Of a stretch of 38,421 bases of DNA, positions 9,683 through 20,800 are shown one piece after another. How positions within the stretch are numbered: the first letter of the stretch is position 1; each line of letters begins with the position of its first letter. Position numbers and translations under genes: made by a program. Source of the stretch: Saprolegnia diclina VS20 (taxonomy: Eukaryota; Oomycota; Saprolegniomycetes; Saprolegniales; Saprolegniaceae); assembly GCF_000281045.1 (NCBI RefSeq), contig NW_008246134.1, positions 84,533 to 122,953 on the forward strand, written 5' to 3'. The notes beneath the pieces were generated by a model. It saw only the letters and a program-made list of their open reading frames with translations. It was not told the DNA's origin and did not search any database.

Positions 9683-10807
9683 TTAAAACTTGTAGGCAAA
9701 CGTCAGGAACGCCGTGTGACCGCGCATCTCTTCGTCGCGCTTGGCCAACGTGTGCGTCGGAAGCTCCGACTCGGGAACCTCCGGCACACGCTTGCGCTTC
9801 TCGCCCGACGCTTCGGCGATCGCGTTGGCGATTGCGGCGTCCGACGAGCCAAAGTCGGGTACCGGCAGCGTCACGGTGCGCGCCGTGTACGTCATGAGCC
9901 GCGTCTCGATCGTGCGGACACCTACGCGCGTATGTGCTCTGGACGCCATTTAGACGTAAAATTACGGTCAAAGCCGTCGAGGCGCAGGGCGTCACACGTC
10001 TTTTGCACTTGCTCCATGCACGGCGAGTAGGACGCGAACGCGCCGCCCGTCTTGAGCACGCGCTTCGCATGGCCCACAGCTTTCCACGGGCACGGGAGAT
10101 CGAGGAAAACGACGTCGACCTTGTCGTTGAGGTGCTCGGGAAAGCCTAGGACGCATCTCGATCGTGGTCAAGGAGGAAGCCAACGACGTACCTTGCTCGC
10201 ACGCGTCCCGACACTCGACGGTCGCAACCTTGTCGAGGCCGTTGGCAGCAAACTCTTCCCTACACACGTGCGATCCATATACCGGTATGAGCTGCAACGT
10301 CGTTGTACTTGGCGACTTGGGCGCGCGTGGCGTTGAACTCGAACGTGTACACGTGGCCGCTGGGCTGAATCGCACGGGCAAAGGACGTCGTCAAGGCGCC
10401 GCTGCCCGTGCCCGACTCGACCACGATCTTGCCTACAACGCTTCGCATGAGGCTCGCATGGTCGATATGATGGGCAACGTACCGGGCGCGCAGTGCGTGT
10501 TGAAGAGGATCGCGCTCGCATCGAGCGTAAAGACAATCTGCGTTCGGTGGCGCAGCGCTTTGCTCCACAGCTCGGGCGTCGGCGCGAGGATGAAGATGTA
10601 GCCCTTGGACATGCGCGAGTAGACCTTGGTGCCGAAGCGCTGGCCGATCATGTCGTTGTGGTGGAAGGCGCCGTGGCGGTTCTGGTAGCAGCCGTCCTTC
10701 TCCATGAAGGCGTACGTGACGCTGCTGTGCGTCTCGAAGAGGATGACGAGGTCGCCGACCTCGACGATCGCCTTGCCTGCCCACATGCTCATGCTGCTCG
10801 CCGCCAT
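9683..10807 (-). CDS. TRM61: Trm61, tRNA (adenine58-N1)-methyltransferase catalytic subunit
   Basis: Trm61 is the SAM-binding subunit that, with Trm6, makes m1A58 in the T-loop of tRNAs (initiator tRNA-Met included). The protein is 311 aa. Exons (minus) are 10807-10483, 10432-10309, 10259-10192, 10145-9966 and 9921-9683; introns are 50, 49, 46 and 44 nt, all ending TAG. The N-terminal beta domain has [10 protein letters not shown] and the conserved [14 protein letters not shown] and [13 protein letters not shown]. The Rossmann part has [20 protein letters not shown] (SAM motif I, spanning the first junction), [22 protein letters not shown] (reads [13 protein letters not shown] across the second junction) and [10 protein letters not shown] (motif IV). 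The C-terminal tail is Lys/Arg/Glu-rich. The second donor is placed at GTACAACG (10308), because this restores the conserved KEEFAANGL. The start at 10807 was chosen over an open in-frame extension to 10858. No Trm6 gene is nearby. Confidence 0.93.
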
Positions 10808-10837
10808 GTTGTTGTTGCTTGATGGACCGCTGGGACG

Positions 10838-10859
10838 ATTGGTGTACGCTTCGACCAAT
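10838..10859 (-). promoter_or_regulatory. Paired CCAAT boxes upstream of Trm61
   Basis: ATTGG at 10838-10842 and CCAAT at 10855-10859 lie in opposite orientations, 31-52 nt before the Trm61 ATG. This fits the CCAAT elements seen near other genes in the window. Confidence 0.45.
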
Positions 10860-12294
10860 CACCGAACATCCGGATAACCTGCCAGTTGAAGTTGGCGGTT
10901 GGCGCGGTTTTGACGGCCGACAACCCCACACGGAAACGGCATTGCATGAGTCTGTGGATGCTAGTTGCACAGCGAGAGGAGCCTTCTTGCAGAGGACAAC
11001 TTGTGCCTCAAGCGTCGAAACTGGCTTCTGGAAATTTACCAGTGACTGGTATCGTGCTCTGAGATGCGAAATTAGTCCATGGGGCCAGTGGCTTGGTGCT
11101 AATACGGGTCATTTGGCGTTGATGGCCTTGATGATTGGCTAGCTGCAGCATACTCCTGCGTGCATTTGCTACTAAAGATGCCTGAACCTGGCATTCCGGC
11201 CCTTTCACGGAACCTTCCACGCGGTTGGCAGATGAAGTCGGCGCCGGTTGTCAACGCGGAACGGCTCTGCATGGCGAGGAGTCCCATTGGTCTGTGGACC
11301 ACACAACGACGTGTTGCTGTTTCAAGGTTGCTTTGGATGTGGCCCAATCGAGATGCGATGTCACCGGCGCATCCTGTGGATGATGGCAGTGGAAGCAAGC
11401 TCCTCCTGTCGCTGGAGCGTCCGTTGGGGCGTGTTCTACAAGGTATACCAAATCCGCATACCACCGATAGCTTGCAGGAGACGAGTGCCATCGTGAGTGC
11501 TACGGTGTGTCATTTAGGCAGATCTCGAACGTGGTGGGGATGGCCTGCAAGGCCGCGCGAATTGCTGCACAAAAACGGCGCACGACGATGTGGCCACGCA
11601 CATCCTTTACTCAGGACGTTAGAGATGCGTCAATACAGTCTGTACCCACGTGCATTATGCGAGGGCTTGGTTGTAGTACATTCGTATTTGCCTAGTTAGT
11701 CGCTGCGACGACGCGAGTCGAAGCGAACGACTGCCTCGACGATTCCTTCGGCTTCGCGAATAAAACCAACCAAATAAAATAGGATCTCAAACCATAAAAA
11801 TAGGGACAAATAAAATGATTTGATCTACGTCCGTCTATGCGCCGGCGTCCGAATCTCCAATTATATTTTTAGAGCAATGTATTTTAATACCACGGAACAT
11901 GCCCAAGGATCGCACGTTCCCGATCACACGCCCGCGTCTCAACTCGGGATCGCAGCTTGAACTGAGACTGCTCTTCGACCCCTCGGCCTCGATCCCATAC
12001 CGTACATATAGCAGTAGAGCTGTCGTCTTCTCTCGACTTGGAGCTTGCTTACTTGACCGCGCGGCTGCGGTATCCGGATGTGCGACGATATCAGACCATC
12101 CGGTCGGCGTAATTTTCTTCGCGGCGTCACGCATTAAAAACCACAGGCTTTCAATACAAAGTGCAAGGTATTAGAATAATTTGTGTTTTCGGGTCGTGGA
12201 TCCGGATGCCCGATTTGCAGAGCAAATAAAGAAACGGCGTCACTTGGTGTTTGTATACTCCGCGGTCATTTTGCATTCGCGTCGGTACATGATC
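10860..12294. other. Intergenic region, no gene recognised
   Basis: This separates the divergent Trm61 and ankyrin genes. A plus-strand frame at 11160-11699 is long (179 codons), but its translation is compositionally odd and matches no family I know. A/T-rich, AAATAAAA-like sequence fills 11760-11875. A further AGCCAATC box (minus-strand sense) is near 11134. No transposon ends or coding remnants were recognised. Confidence 0.45.
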
Positions 12295-14141
12295 ATGGCA
12301 AGCCACGCCGACGACGCGCTAAGCGGCGACGCGAACGTGGACATGACGGGCGAGGTCCCGATGCTCGGGCTTCCGTCGACCACCGACGAGCCCATGACGA
12401 TGATCGAGGCCGCCGACGATGGCATGACGGAGATGGCCGACGACCGCAGCCGCCGCCATCAGGTCGACGTCGAGAACGCGATCAACATGCCGATGCGCAA
12501 GAAGATGCGCCTGAGCTTCATCCCGGACGAAAACTGCGGCAGCGGCAACAGCACGGACGACGAGAAGGACCAGCAGGCGCAAGTGCAGACCCGCCTCTTT
12601 GGCCTCCTCAAGCAAGGCGAGGCTCGGCACTTTGTAGCGCTCTTCAACCAGCAGACGCCGAAAGGCAAGCAGACACTCCTCGCCGCAAAGGACGAAGTCG
12701 GCTTTACGCTCCTCATGAGCGCAGTCAAGTACACGAGCCTCGACGTCTGCCGGCTCTTGATCTCGCACTGCGTCGACGTCAACGAAGTCAACGACAAGAA
12801 GAACTCGGCATTGCTGTTGGCGGCGCAGAAAGGCCTGATGGAGATCTCGCAGTGCCTTCTCAATGCCGGCGCGTCCTCGGAATCGCGCAGCGCCGCCCTC
12901 GTTCCCGCAGCGCACTTTGGCCACTTGGACGTCGTTCACCTCTTGCTCCGGTCCGGCGCCGATCCCAACTACGCCAACCAAAAGGGTACAACCCCTCTCA
13001 TGCGCGCTGCTCAAGAAGGCCAAGGCGCAGTCGTGCAGGCGCTTCTCCGGAACCGCGCCGACGCGAACGCATCAAACGTACGACGCGTCATCCATGCAAC
13101 GTTGACTGAACTTATGCATGTGATAGATGGAAGGCATGACGGCGCTCATGCTCGCCTCGCAGCGGGGACACGCCGATATTGCCGACATTTTGATCCATGC
13201 GGGCGCCATTGTCGACAAGCAAACGGTACGCAGCCCCTTTCCTTCATCGCGCCGCTCATTGTCCACGATCTTAGCGGCAAGGCAGTACGGCGCTGCTCCT
13301 CGCGGCCAAGCGCGGCCACGCCAAGGCCATTGTCGCGCTGCTCAGCTCTGGCGCCGATATGTTTCTCAAGGACGAGCGGGACAAGACGGCGCTGGACAAT
13401 GCGTCGCGCCGCGGCAACGAAGAACTCATTCGCATTCTGACCATCGACGTACGTCTGGAGATGGCTGCGGGCTGTGTGCTCAAGGATGCATTTGTGTGTA
13501 GAACCAGCAACGGCTGATGAAGTACCGACTGCGCATGCTGCGCAACTACATGCTCATGAAGATGTGCACGCTGTACCTTCTCAACCGCGCGCAGCTTCTG
13601 CCGCGGCGAACGGCTGCCGCCACCTCGTACGGCAGCTGGCTCGTGCGCGCGTTTGGGCTTCCCAAGCCGCTCATGCGCAACATTGCGCAGTTCCTGCCAC
13701 TCTCCCGCACGTGGTCGACGCAGCTACGCAACTTGAACCACCACGTCGCGATGGACCCGAGCCAAGTCGTGGCGAAAGGTCTCTTCATCATGAACGAGGT
13801 GCTCTGCGACGCCAAGCTCGAAGTCCGCTTCTTTCCCAACATGGTACGAGAACCTCCCGCTTCTGCGTATGTGGCGCTCACGAGATGCGTAGACGGGTCC
13901 GGGGCAGCTCATCTTGCTGCGCGAGCGGCCCGAATACCAAGAACTGCTGGCGTCCAACGTATTGGGGCTCCCAATGCCAGCAGAAATGCTCCAGCGGCTT
14001 TGCCACATGGCGAACCTCCAAGGCGTTTTGGCCCAGTACCCGTCGCTCGAAGCGATCGAGTTTGGCACGGTCGTCGCCCAGGACGTCCTCACGGTCCTCC
14101 AAGCTCTGCTCGAGTGGGACGATCTCCGGCGGCGATATTGA
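12295..14141 (+). CDS. Ankyrin-repeat protein
   Basis: This is a 548-aa protein with about seven ankyrin repeats. Exons are 12295-13077, 13127-13225, 13275-13448, 13502-13843 and 13893-14141. Introns are 49, 49, 53 and 49 nt, all phase 0 and all ending TAG. Residues 1-95 are acidic and Met/Asp-rich with a short basic MRKKMRLSF patch. Repeats run from about residue 140 to 345: GFTLLMSAVKYTSLDVCRLL, NSALLLAAQKGLMEISQCLL, SAALVPAAHFGHLDVVHLLL, GTTPLMRAAQEGQGAVVQAL, GMTALMLASQRGHADIADIL, STALLLAAKRGHAKAIVALL and KTALDNASRRGNEELIRILT. Exon borders fall between repeats. The C-terminal ~200 residues (RLMKYRLRMLRNYMLMKM onward) are alpha-helical in composition and unassigned. Ankyrin proteins bind partners; the partner here cannot be told. 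A second ATG six bases upstream (12289) is possible, but ATCATGG at 12295 is the better context. Confidence 0.88.
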
Positions 14142-14926
14142 ACGGACGTCTATTTATCGTATTTAATGAAAAGTGCATGTCCGATCTTGACCAGTGCTTC
14201 CTCGTCCGCCTCGTGCGCTGTTGGGTTAGCTGGTTGCTTGCAAGCGACTGCCCCATGGGTCTGGCACCACCTGCCACTGCGCTCCAAGTCGACCATGATG
14301 CCACCGATAGCTCGTCATGTTGCCCTTTCGTAATTCTCAGGTCCCGTGGTCGTGCAAGAGGCTTGACACGGCGTAGGGTTGTCACCTGTGGGCTGGAGCA
14401 AGCCGCACTTGCGTCGGCTCCGGAGCAACCACGTGCTGACCGAGGTCGCGGCGCCACTTTGCTGCGTGAGTCCCACTGGAGCTTGGCACGTGGATGCGAT
14501 TCGAAGCTTGGCGTCTTCTTTATCGAAGGTCGGAACGTCGCGGATCCCACCGTCGGACTTGAAGTACCCTCGTCCTTGAAGCTGCTTCGCAAGCTGACAC
14601 GTTTTGCCAACACGCCGTAGTTAGTAGGAACATTCGATGCGTTGCAAGCTCTATGCTTCATTGTCGTCCAGGCTCAGTCGGTGGTTTAGTCGATCAGGTG
14701 ATGTCACCCACCTTGCACTTCGGCCGCTCGTGACCGCTCACCCCAGATCTTCGATTGACTATGGCGCCTGTCTAGACCAACGTATTGACTTCACTACTGT
14801 ATAATAAAACCCATACAAAACGCCCGACAAACAAACTCGATTTTACTATGCGCTACAAAAAGCGAGTGTACAAGAATGCATGTACAACCCACTTGTGCTC
14901 GTTCGAACGTCAGTTTTGCATTGGTC
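14142..14926. other. Intergenic region
   Basis: This lies between two co-directional genes. Long minus-strand frames here (for example 14089-14661) overlap the ankyrin 3' end and look like shadow frames. The T/A-rich stretch at 14150-14170 could carry polyadenylation signals of the ankyrin gene. No gene seen. Confidence 0.45.
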
Positions 14927-17104
14927 ATGTCCGAGTCGCTGCGCTTGATCAACGTTCCGCGCAAGTCGGCGCCGGCCAAGCCGTGGCGCCTCCAGCACGC
15001 GCTGGCCCTCTTTGCAGGCGCCTGCGCCATCTTTGGCCTGCTCCAGGCGTCGCGCCCGGGCCCGATCCTCCTCAAGGGTCTCGAGCCAACCTCGACGAAC
15101 GTGTGCGAAGACCACCGCTTCTTGACGCTGGCGCAGCTCAAGGCGTGCATCACTGCCATCCCGTTCAACGCGTCCGACCGCGACGCGGCCATTGCGCACC
15201 TCCGCACAATCGTACGTGCTCGTCACATCGCGAGGTTGTCTGATGCCAAGTTAGTTGCCGAGCTATGCGTTCAAGGACCTCGCCAAGAGCGCGCATCCGT
15301 TCGGGCCGTACACAATCCCCGCCGTGGACTTGGACGCGGAGCTGGCGATCGTGGCCAACACGACGTACGCCAACGACGCGGCGTTCCAGGGCGCGCTCTA
15401 CACCGTGTTCAAACACCTCCGTGACGCGCACACGTCGTACCTCAAGCCCGCGTTCTACTCGTCGTTCTACGTTTTCCACCCCGTGAGCCTCAAGAGCTTT
15501 GGCCGCAACAACTCGCAGGTGCTGCAGTTTGACACGCCGGACCACAACGAAGTCAAGGTCTACAAGACCTTCTTCCCGGACGACGACGCCATCCGGGACA
15601 ACGACGTCCTTGGCTGGGACATTACGCACATCAACGGCCAGCCAGCGATCGACGCGCTTCGCGACTTTGCCAACCACGAGATTGGGCTCCTCAAGGACGA
15701 TGGCACGCGCTTCAACATGGCCGTCACGGGCTTCGAGACCGGTACCTTCTGCCTCGTGAATGATACACTGATACACTGATACTTTTGGATGATTAGGCCG
15801 TGGCTGGTTTGTGTTTCGTCCGCTCTCGACGTTCGACATCCCAACCGAGAAGAACGTGAGCTACACGCTTACGCACCCAACGACGGGCGAGTCGAAGACG
15901 GTGACGTACAACTGGGTCGGTCTCAACGGCGCGGCGTTTCCTGGGCGCGCGCCGCCGACGCTCACGACGCGCAAGCTCGAGCACCTCTTTGAGCGGCTCA
16001 AGCGCCACTTGACGCACCACAACTTTGTGGACGAGAAGCCGTCGGTGGACTTTGCGTGGCTCAACGACGACGTCGGTGTCTTGAGCATCACGCAGTTTTC
16101 GCCGTCGGGCGACCAAGATGCGAACCTCTGGACCGCCACGTTTGGCCTCAACATTACGCTTGCGCTCGCCGAGTTTTCGCTCCAGGGCGGGAAAAAGCTC
16201 GTGCTGGATCTGCGCGGCAACGGCGGCGGCGACATCTGCCTCGGGTACGCGACGATCCGGTACCTCTTCCCGAACCTCGACCCGCTCGGACCGCTCGAGG
16301 GCGTCGGGCCGCACAACCGGGCCATCTACCACCTCAAGCAAACGCCGCTGTTTGAGATGCTTGCCGAGCAGGGCGAGCGCATCTCGCACACGAACCCCGA
16401 GCTCGCGCACTCGGAGTGGGTGCCCAACCAGTGGTTTAGCGCCGACACCAAGCGCCAGTACCGCAACGCATCGTGGATGACGTCGCAGGTACGGCGAGCA
16501 ATCATGAGACACGACGCCAGTGCGCGCATGCTAGGTTCGCAATACGCACCCGACGCTCGGCAACGTGAGCCAAGGCGTGTACTACGGCTGCTCGGGCTAC
16601 GACGCGCTGTTCCAAGCGCCCGGCACAAGCTTTGCCGGTCTCTCGAAAGAAGACGTCATCTTGGTCTCGCACGGCTACTGCGGCAGCACGTGCTCGGTCT
16701 TCTCGAGCTTCATCCAGATGCACGACCTCGCGCAGACGGTCGCCTTTGGCGGGTACCTCGGGAACGAGCAGCAGTTCTTTTCATTTCCGGGCGGCCAAGT
16801 CTACAACTCGGTGCGTTGCACTTGGTCTTCAGAACTAAGATCATAGTGGTAGATTGCAGTCTACATTGACGCGCTCAACATGGGCCTCGAGAAGCACCCG
16901 CTCGTGCCGCAGCCGATGACGACCGGCGCGGCCTTTGGCTTTGCGATGGTCGCCATCACGCCGTGGAACACGCCGAACGCGTCATTGCCGCTCGAGTACC
17001 ATTTTGTACCTGCAACGTACAACCCGCTCTTCCCCGAAGACCCGCTCGACGCCGTTGCGCTCTTTGAAGCCGCCGTCGCGCTCACGTCGTCGTCGTCGCA
17101 GTAG
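14927..17104 (+). CDS. S41-family serine peptidase, membrane-anchored
   Basis: This is a 663-aa peptidase of clan S41 (tail-specific/CPAF-like). Exons are 14927-15211, 15255-15741, 15797-16488, 16535-16810 and 16853-17104; introns are 43, 55, 46 and 42 nt, all ending TAG. A hydrophobic segment at about residues 24-42 (ALALFAGACAIFGLL) after a basic N-terminus suggests a signal anchor. Thus the enzyme probably faces the secretory lumen or cell exterior. The core has KKLVLDLRGNGGGDICLGY, the hallmark S41 strand, and ILVSHGYCGSTCSVFSSF, where the Ser of GST is the expected nucleophile as in fungal S41 proteins. The tail is Ser-rich. The last acceptor is TAG at 16850-16852 rather than the nearby CAG, because only that keeps phase 0 into VYIDALNMGLEKHP. 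The stop codon lies 38 bp from the stop of the convergent DHHC gene. Substrate unknown. Confidence 0.9.
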
Positions 17105-17142
17105 GTACGTGGATGCAGTAGAGTGGTCCATGTTGATTTTGA

Positions 17143-18454
17143 TCATACAATGACTATGGACGGTGCGGCGGTCGTCTGTGATTCGAGGACTTTGCTGCGA
17201 ACGGGTTGGGCATGAGTAGAGAAGAGGAGAGAGGAATGTGTAGTACCTCGGAGGCGTCGGCGCCGTCAGGAACCGGTGCCAATGGGCCCGCCAGTTGGCG
17301 TACGCCGACGGCCGTCGCCGGCGGTCGTCGTCGTCGTCGGTTCCATGCGTCGCGTTGATGGTCGAGAGCGCTTGTGCGGTCCGTGCACGAATGAGTTCGT
17401 TCGTCGTCATGTTCTTGGAGATGAGCTGGATATGGTAGGCAAGGAACGCGCCGAGGAGGCAGAGCGTACTGCCGGTAGCGTACAGCGCCACGGGCACGAG
17501 CCAGAAGCGATCCATAACTATACAGATAAGTTGGATACTTGGATAGTACTTGGATAAAGTGTACAGGCGCGGAGCCCATGGCCTTCGAGAAAGGCAAACT
17601 GGATCGTAAAGGCCACGAGGGTCCCAAACATAAAGCTATCCATCTCAGTCCAATGCAAGGGATGGATGTCAACGTACAGATCGAGGACGACGAGAGCGAG
17701 TAAAAAGGCTAGAAAGACGCGGTGGTTGCGCTTCCCGACGCAGTTGCCCGTCCTAATATTGGCATGCGTCGGTGCAGGACGCTCTCAATATGAAGAGCAA
17801 GCGTACCACGGGCAGCTAAATGAGCATCAAATAAGCTCTTTGGATAGCAACAAGAAGAGAGAACGTACTGGTGATCAAACTGGTCGACGCAGCAGTTGCA
17901 GACGCGGCAGTGGCTTCGGCGTGGCGGCTTGGGCACCTGCAGAAACCGTGTCTCAATATGGCACAAGAGTTGTCCTGTCGACGTACTTCGCAAAACGCGC
18001 AGAACCGGTCGGCCTCGCCGTCGTTCGCGGTCGACGGCCCATCCCGCTGTTGCTCGTAGCGCTTGGGCACAAAGCCTACGAGTCGCATGTGAGGCTTTGG
18101 CGTCATGGCGCGGGCGACGTACCAGGGTCCATAAAGGCCGTCCTGGCAAACCAGTAGAGCGCGTTGATGTAGCCTGGGATCGTGATGCCGATGTACGCAA
18201 GCGGCAGCGACGTGACCATCCTATAGGTTCGCAACGCATGCATCGTGAGCCATGGCGATGGAGGCGGCGACGGACACGACGTAGATGTAGAGACCGATGA
18301 CGGACGTGATGAAGAGGACGGTCCCGACACAGTTCTTCCACTGCGTCTTGCTCACGACGACGGCGCCGCGTCGGTAGAAGTCTTGGTTGCCGTGCCACGA
18401 CTCGTAGTACGGCGCGGTCGCAAGCAGCCTCGCCTCGTCGTCGTTGTCTGCCAT
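17143..18454 (-). CDS. DHHC palmitoyltransferase with 9-nt micro-exon
   Basis: This is a protein S-acyltransferase of the zDHHC family, 317 aa, which palmitoylates cysteines at membranes. Exons (minus) are 18454-18276, 18220-18123, 18075-17987, 17936-17869, 17815-17807, 17752-17565, 17517-17247 and 17194-17143. The introns are 47-55 nt. Two membrane helices (VGTVLFITSVIGLYIYVV; YIGITIPGYINALYW) precede the cysteine-rich domain. This domain reads CAFCEVPKPPRRSHC, then CRVCNCCVDQFDHH, then CPWTGNCVGKRNH. Catalytic Cys146 of DHHC lies in the 9-nt exon 17815-17807; skipping it would lose the active site. Hydrophobic helices follow (RVFLAFLLALVVLDLYV; FWLVPVALYATGSTLCLLGAFL), then the TTxE motif (MTTNEL). 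Two acceptors are CAG, not TAG. The last exon is the least certain part: its 15 codons follow a CAG acceptor at 17195 and have no conserved motif. Confidence 0.88.
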
Positions 18455-18980
18455 CCTGCCACGCACAATCTCGCTGCAATGACGGCCGATGTTTTTTATT
18501 GTTGTGAAATGTAGCATCATTTTATTTTGTACGACCCCCTACTTGGTAAACCGAGATGTTAGAAAAGTCTTCCTGCAGCGCTGCTTCCTGTCATCCCGAG
18601 CCATGCTAGCGTCTGCGCCCGAGCTACCATGCATGTCCATTATAGCTTGCTACGCGTCACATAGCCTGCGGTGACTGCGGACGCTGTCCACGTCATCGTT
18701 CAATTGGCCGTCGTCTGGCTTTTTTAGTGGGACCCGGTGGGGGACCAAGGTGGCGTCGGCGAGATATAGCGGCCTCAGCGCGGGATGCGCGTCTCGTGCA
18801 GGGCATGAGTATGCATGATATAAGCTCAAAGGTGGTACCTTCATGCACTTGATGCAATGCTTTGTCTGCAATTCAGCTGCAACCATGTCGGTGGGGACCG
18901 ATCTAAAATGGGTAGGACCCCGTGGTGGCTGACTTTTCAAACTGAATTTCAACATTTTTAATTTTTGAGCATCAAACGCG
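18455..18980. other. Intergenic region between divergent genes
   Basis: This is the shared upstream region of the DHHC gene (minus) and the Vps20 gene (plus). Directly upstream of the Vps20 ATG the sequence turns A/T-rich (18945-18970). No open frame with a recognisable product is present. Confidence 0.5.
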
Positions 18981-19810
18981 ATGGGCGGGGTGTTCTCGAA
19001 GAAGACGCCGGCGCCGGCGACGAACGCGGCCGCGGAGCGCCACGCCGCCAACCGCGCCAAGGCGCAGCAGCAGGTCTCTTCGAAGGACAAGGCGATGCTC
19101 GAGCTCAAGGCGTCGCGCGACCGCCTCAAGAAGTACCAGAAGGCGCTCGAGGCCGAGAGTGCGACGCTCGAGTCCAAGGCCCGCCAGCTCCTCGCCAAAA
19201 AGCAGAAGGACCGCGCGATGCTGTGCCTCAAGATGCGCAAGTTCAAGCTCCAGCAGATCGAGCAGGCCGATACGCATTTGCTCAACGTGCACCAAATGAT
19301 CGGCAGCGTCGAGTGGGAAAGCCAGCAGCTCCAGGTCGTTGCAGCGTCACAACCCTCCACGTCCAACACCTTGCTCCATAGATCTTTGAAGGTCTCAAGG
19401 CCGGCAACTCGGTGCTTGATGCGATTCACAAGGAAATGACGATCGAAGCGGTCGAGGATCTCATGCTCGAGACGCAAGAGGCCCAGGCACATGCGGACGT
19501 CTGCCTTCCGCTCCTAATCGTACCGTCGCTCATCGTGCTGTACATGTCATAGGAGATCAGCCGCATTCTTGGTGGTGCGCTCTCGACCCAGGATGAAGAC
19601 GCGGTGTTGGCCGAGTTGGCCGAGATCGAAGCCGCCGAAACCGCGGCTTTGGAAGCGCAACTGCCGATCGCGCCAGGTAGCATGTCATGTCATCTGCACT
19701 GTGCATCTCATTCCGAGCTAGACGATGTCCTCGTGGCGGCGCTGCCCGAGGTGCCGGCAGCTAGCGTCGTCGCGCCCGCCGCGCGCCGAGCCAAGCCCGT
19801 TCTAGCCTAG
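18981..19810 (+). CDS. VPS20: ESCRT-III subunit Vps20/CHMP6
   Basis: Vps20/CHMP6 is the 227-aa ESCRT-III protein that links ESCRT-II to Snf7 polymerisation on endosomal membranes. Exons are 18981-19334, 19382-19498, 19553-19676 and 19722-19810; introns are 47, 54 and 45 nt, all ending TAG. The N-terminus MGGVFSKK is an N-myristoylation signal typical of Vps20/CHMP6. It is followed by SSKDKAMLELKASRDRLKKY and KKQKDRAMLCLKMRKFK, forming the basic alpha1-alpha2 hairpin of the Snf7 domain. Further helices have QQIEQADTHLLNVHQMIGSVE, then IHKEMTIEAVEDLMLETQEA. The acidic C-terminus (DAVLAELAEIEAAE, then LPIAPDDVLVAALPEVP) fits a VPS4-binding MIM-bearing tail. The next gene follows 99 bp downstream on the same strand. 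Confidence 0.92.
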
Positions 19811-19909
19811 TCAATTTTGTGTAACCCTTACAAATGTTGTCCTTCGATTCGAACGTTGCGCTTCCCAGCGGCCACGAAGGGCCACACTCCGAAACTCCTG
19901 CGCCCAAGG

Positions 19910-20553
19910 ATGAAGTACCTTCCCGTCCAATGCGACCACAGCGGGTCCCCGGGCCCGTGCCCGCTGTGCCCCACGGGTGCGTACATTCATACGCCAGCAT
20001 CCACGTGGGCTAGATACGGTATATGCTAGAGGACCAATCGCTCTACGGGCGCTTGACGATGAAGCCGCCGCAGCACCATTTGTGCTTGAGCGCGGGACCG
20101 GGCATCCACCTCGTCAAGATCGAATGGCTCAAGCCCCACGAAGCCATTGTAAGCCGGGACAAGATCGAGAGCCTCACAGCGGCGACGCTTGCATGGGGCG
20201 GGTACCTCGAACCGCTCCTTGTGGACCGCCAAACCGGCGCGATCTTGGACGGCCACCATCGCTACACGGTGGGCCTCGAGCTGCAATTGCGACAGCTGCC
20301 CGCGATCCTCGTCGACTACCTCGACGATGCGTCCATCTCTGTGCATGTGTGGCCCGGCTCGGCGTTGTCGTCGCTCACCAAGCACGACGTGGTGCTCATG
20401 GCGCTCTCGCCGCACACGTTTCCGCCCAAGAGCAGCAAGCACAAGTACGCATTCTCGCTCGGGAAGATCGCGGTCCCGCTACGGCTCCTCGAAGACCGCG
20501 CCACGTACATGGGCATGTACCTTCCAGTGCCCCGGCACCACATTGCAGCGTAA
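19910..20553 (+). CDS. ParB/Srx-fold protein related to free serine kinase SerK
   Basis: This is a 196-aa protein in two exons, 19910-19976 and 20030-20553, with a 53-nt intron ending TAG. It belongs to the ParB/sulfiredoxin-fold group that includes archaeal SerK (ADP-dependent free L-serine kinase) and SbnI. Signs are IEWLKPHE near residue 57, GGYLEPLLVDRQTGAILDGHHRY around residues 80-102 (DGHHRY is the family hallmark), then LPAILVDYLDD, and a late PPKSSKH matching the PPKSTRH-type motif of SerK proteins. The first exon adds a short Cys-rich leader (CDHSGSPGPCPLC), which might bind a metal; this exon rests on one splice choice (donor 19977, acceptor 20029). If the leader is wrong, translation would start at the in-frame ATG 20056 (MKPPQHH), or at 20023. 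Likely role: phosphoserine formation from free serine, by family analogy only. Confidence 0.8.
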
Positions 20554-20608
20554 CTGCACATAGACTAACTAAGAAATCGACGTGGCATCACCAAGTGCAT
20601 TGTATCTT

Positions 20609-20707
20609 CCGGATAAGCTTTCATTTTGCATCGGAGGTCAAGTGACCGCGGGTATCGGCACGCTCCAACGACAACGTCACCAAGGCTCTGTTCGCGGTTC
20701 GTGGTGT
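20609..20707 (+). repeat. Imperfect direct repeat, unit 1
   Basis: Unit 1 begins CCGGATAAG and contains GGTCAAGTGACCGCGGGTAT, then GGCACGCTCCAACG and a GTTCGCGGTTCG-like end. Unit 2 lies 192 bp downstream in the same orientation with the same order of blocks. Both sit in the gap between two convergent genes. Confidence 0.6.
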
Positions 20708-20800
20708 GCACGCTTTGCCTTCATTCCCTATCGGGCATGTACGACTACTAGATAAGGTGTCCCAACCCCACGTCGAGTCACCACGGGCACGTCGTTGTTC

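Noticed and set aside
11160-11699. A 179-codon plus-strand frame as a gene
   Set aside because: There is no recognisable domain, the composition is Arg/Trp/Cys-rich as in shadow frames, and there is no support from flanking exons.
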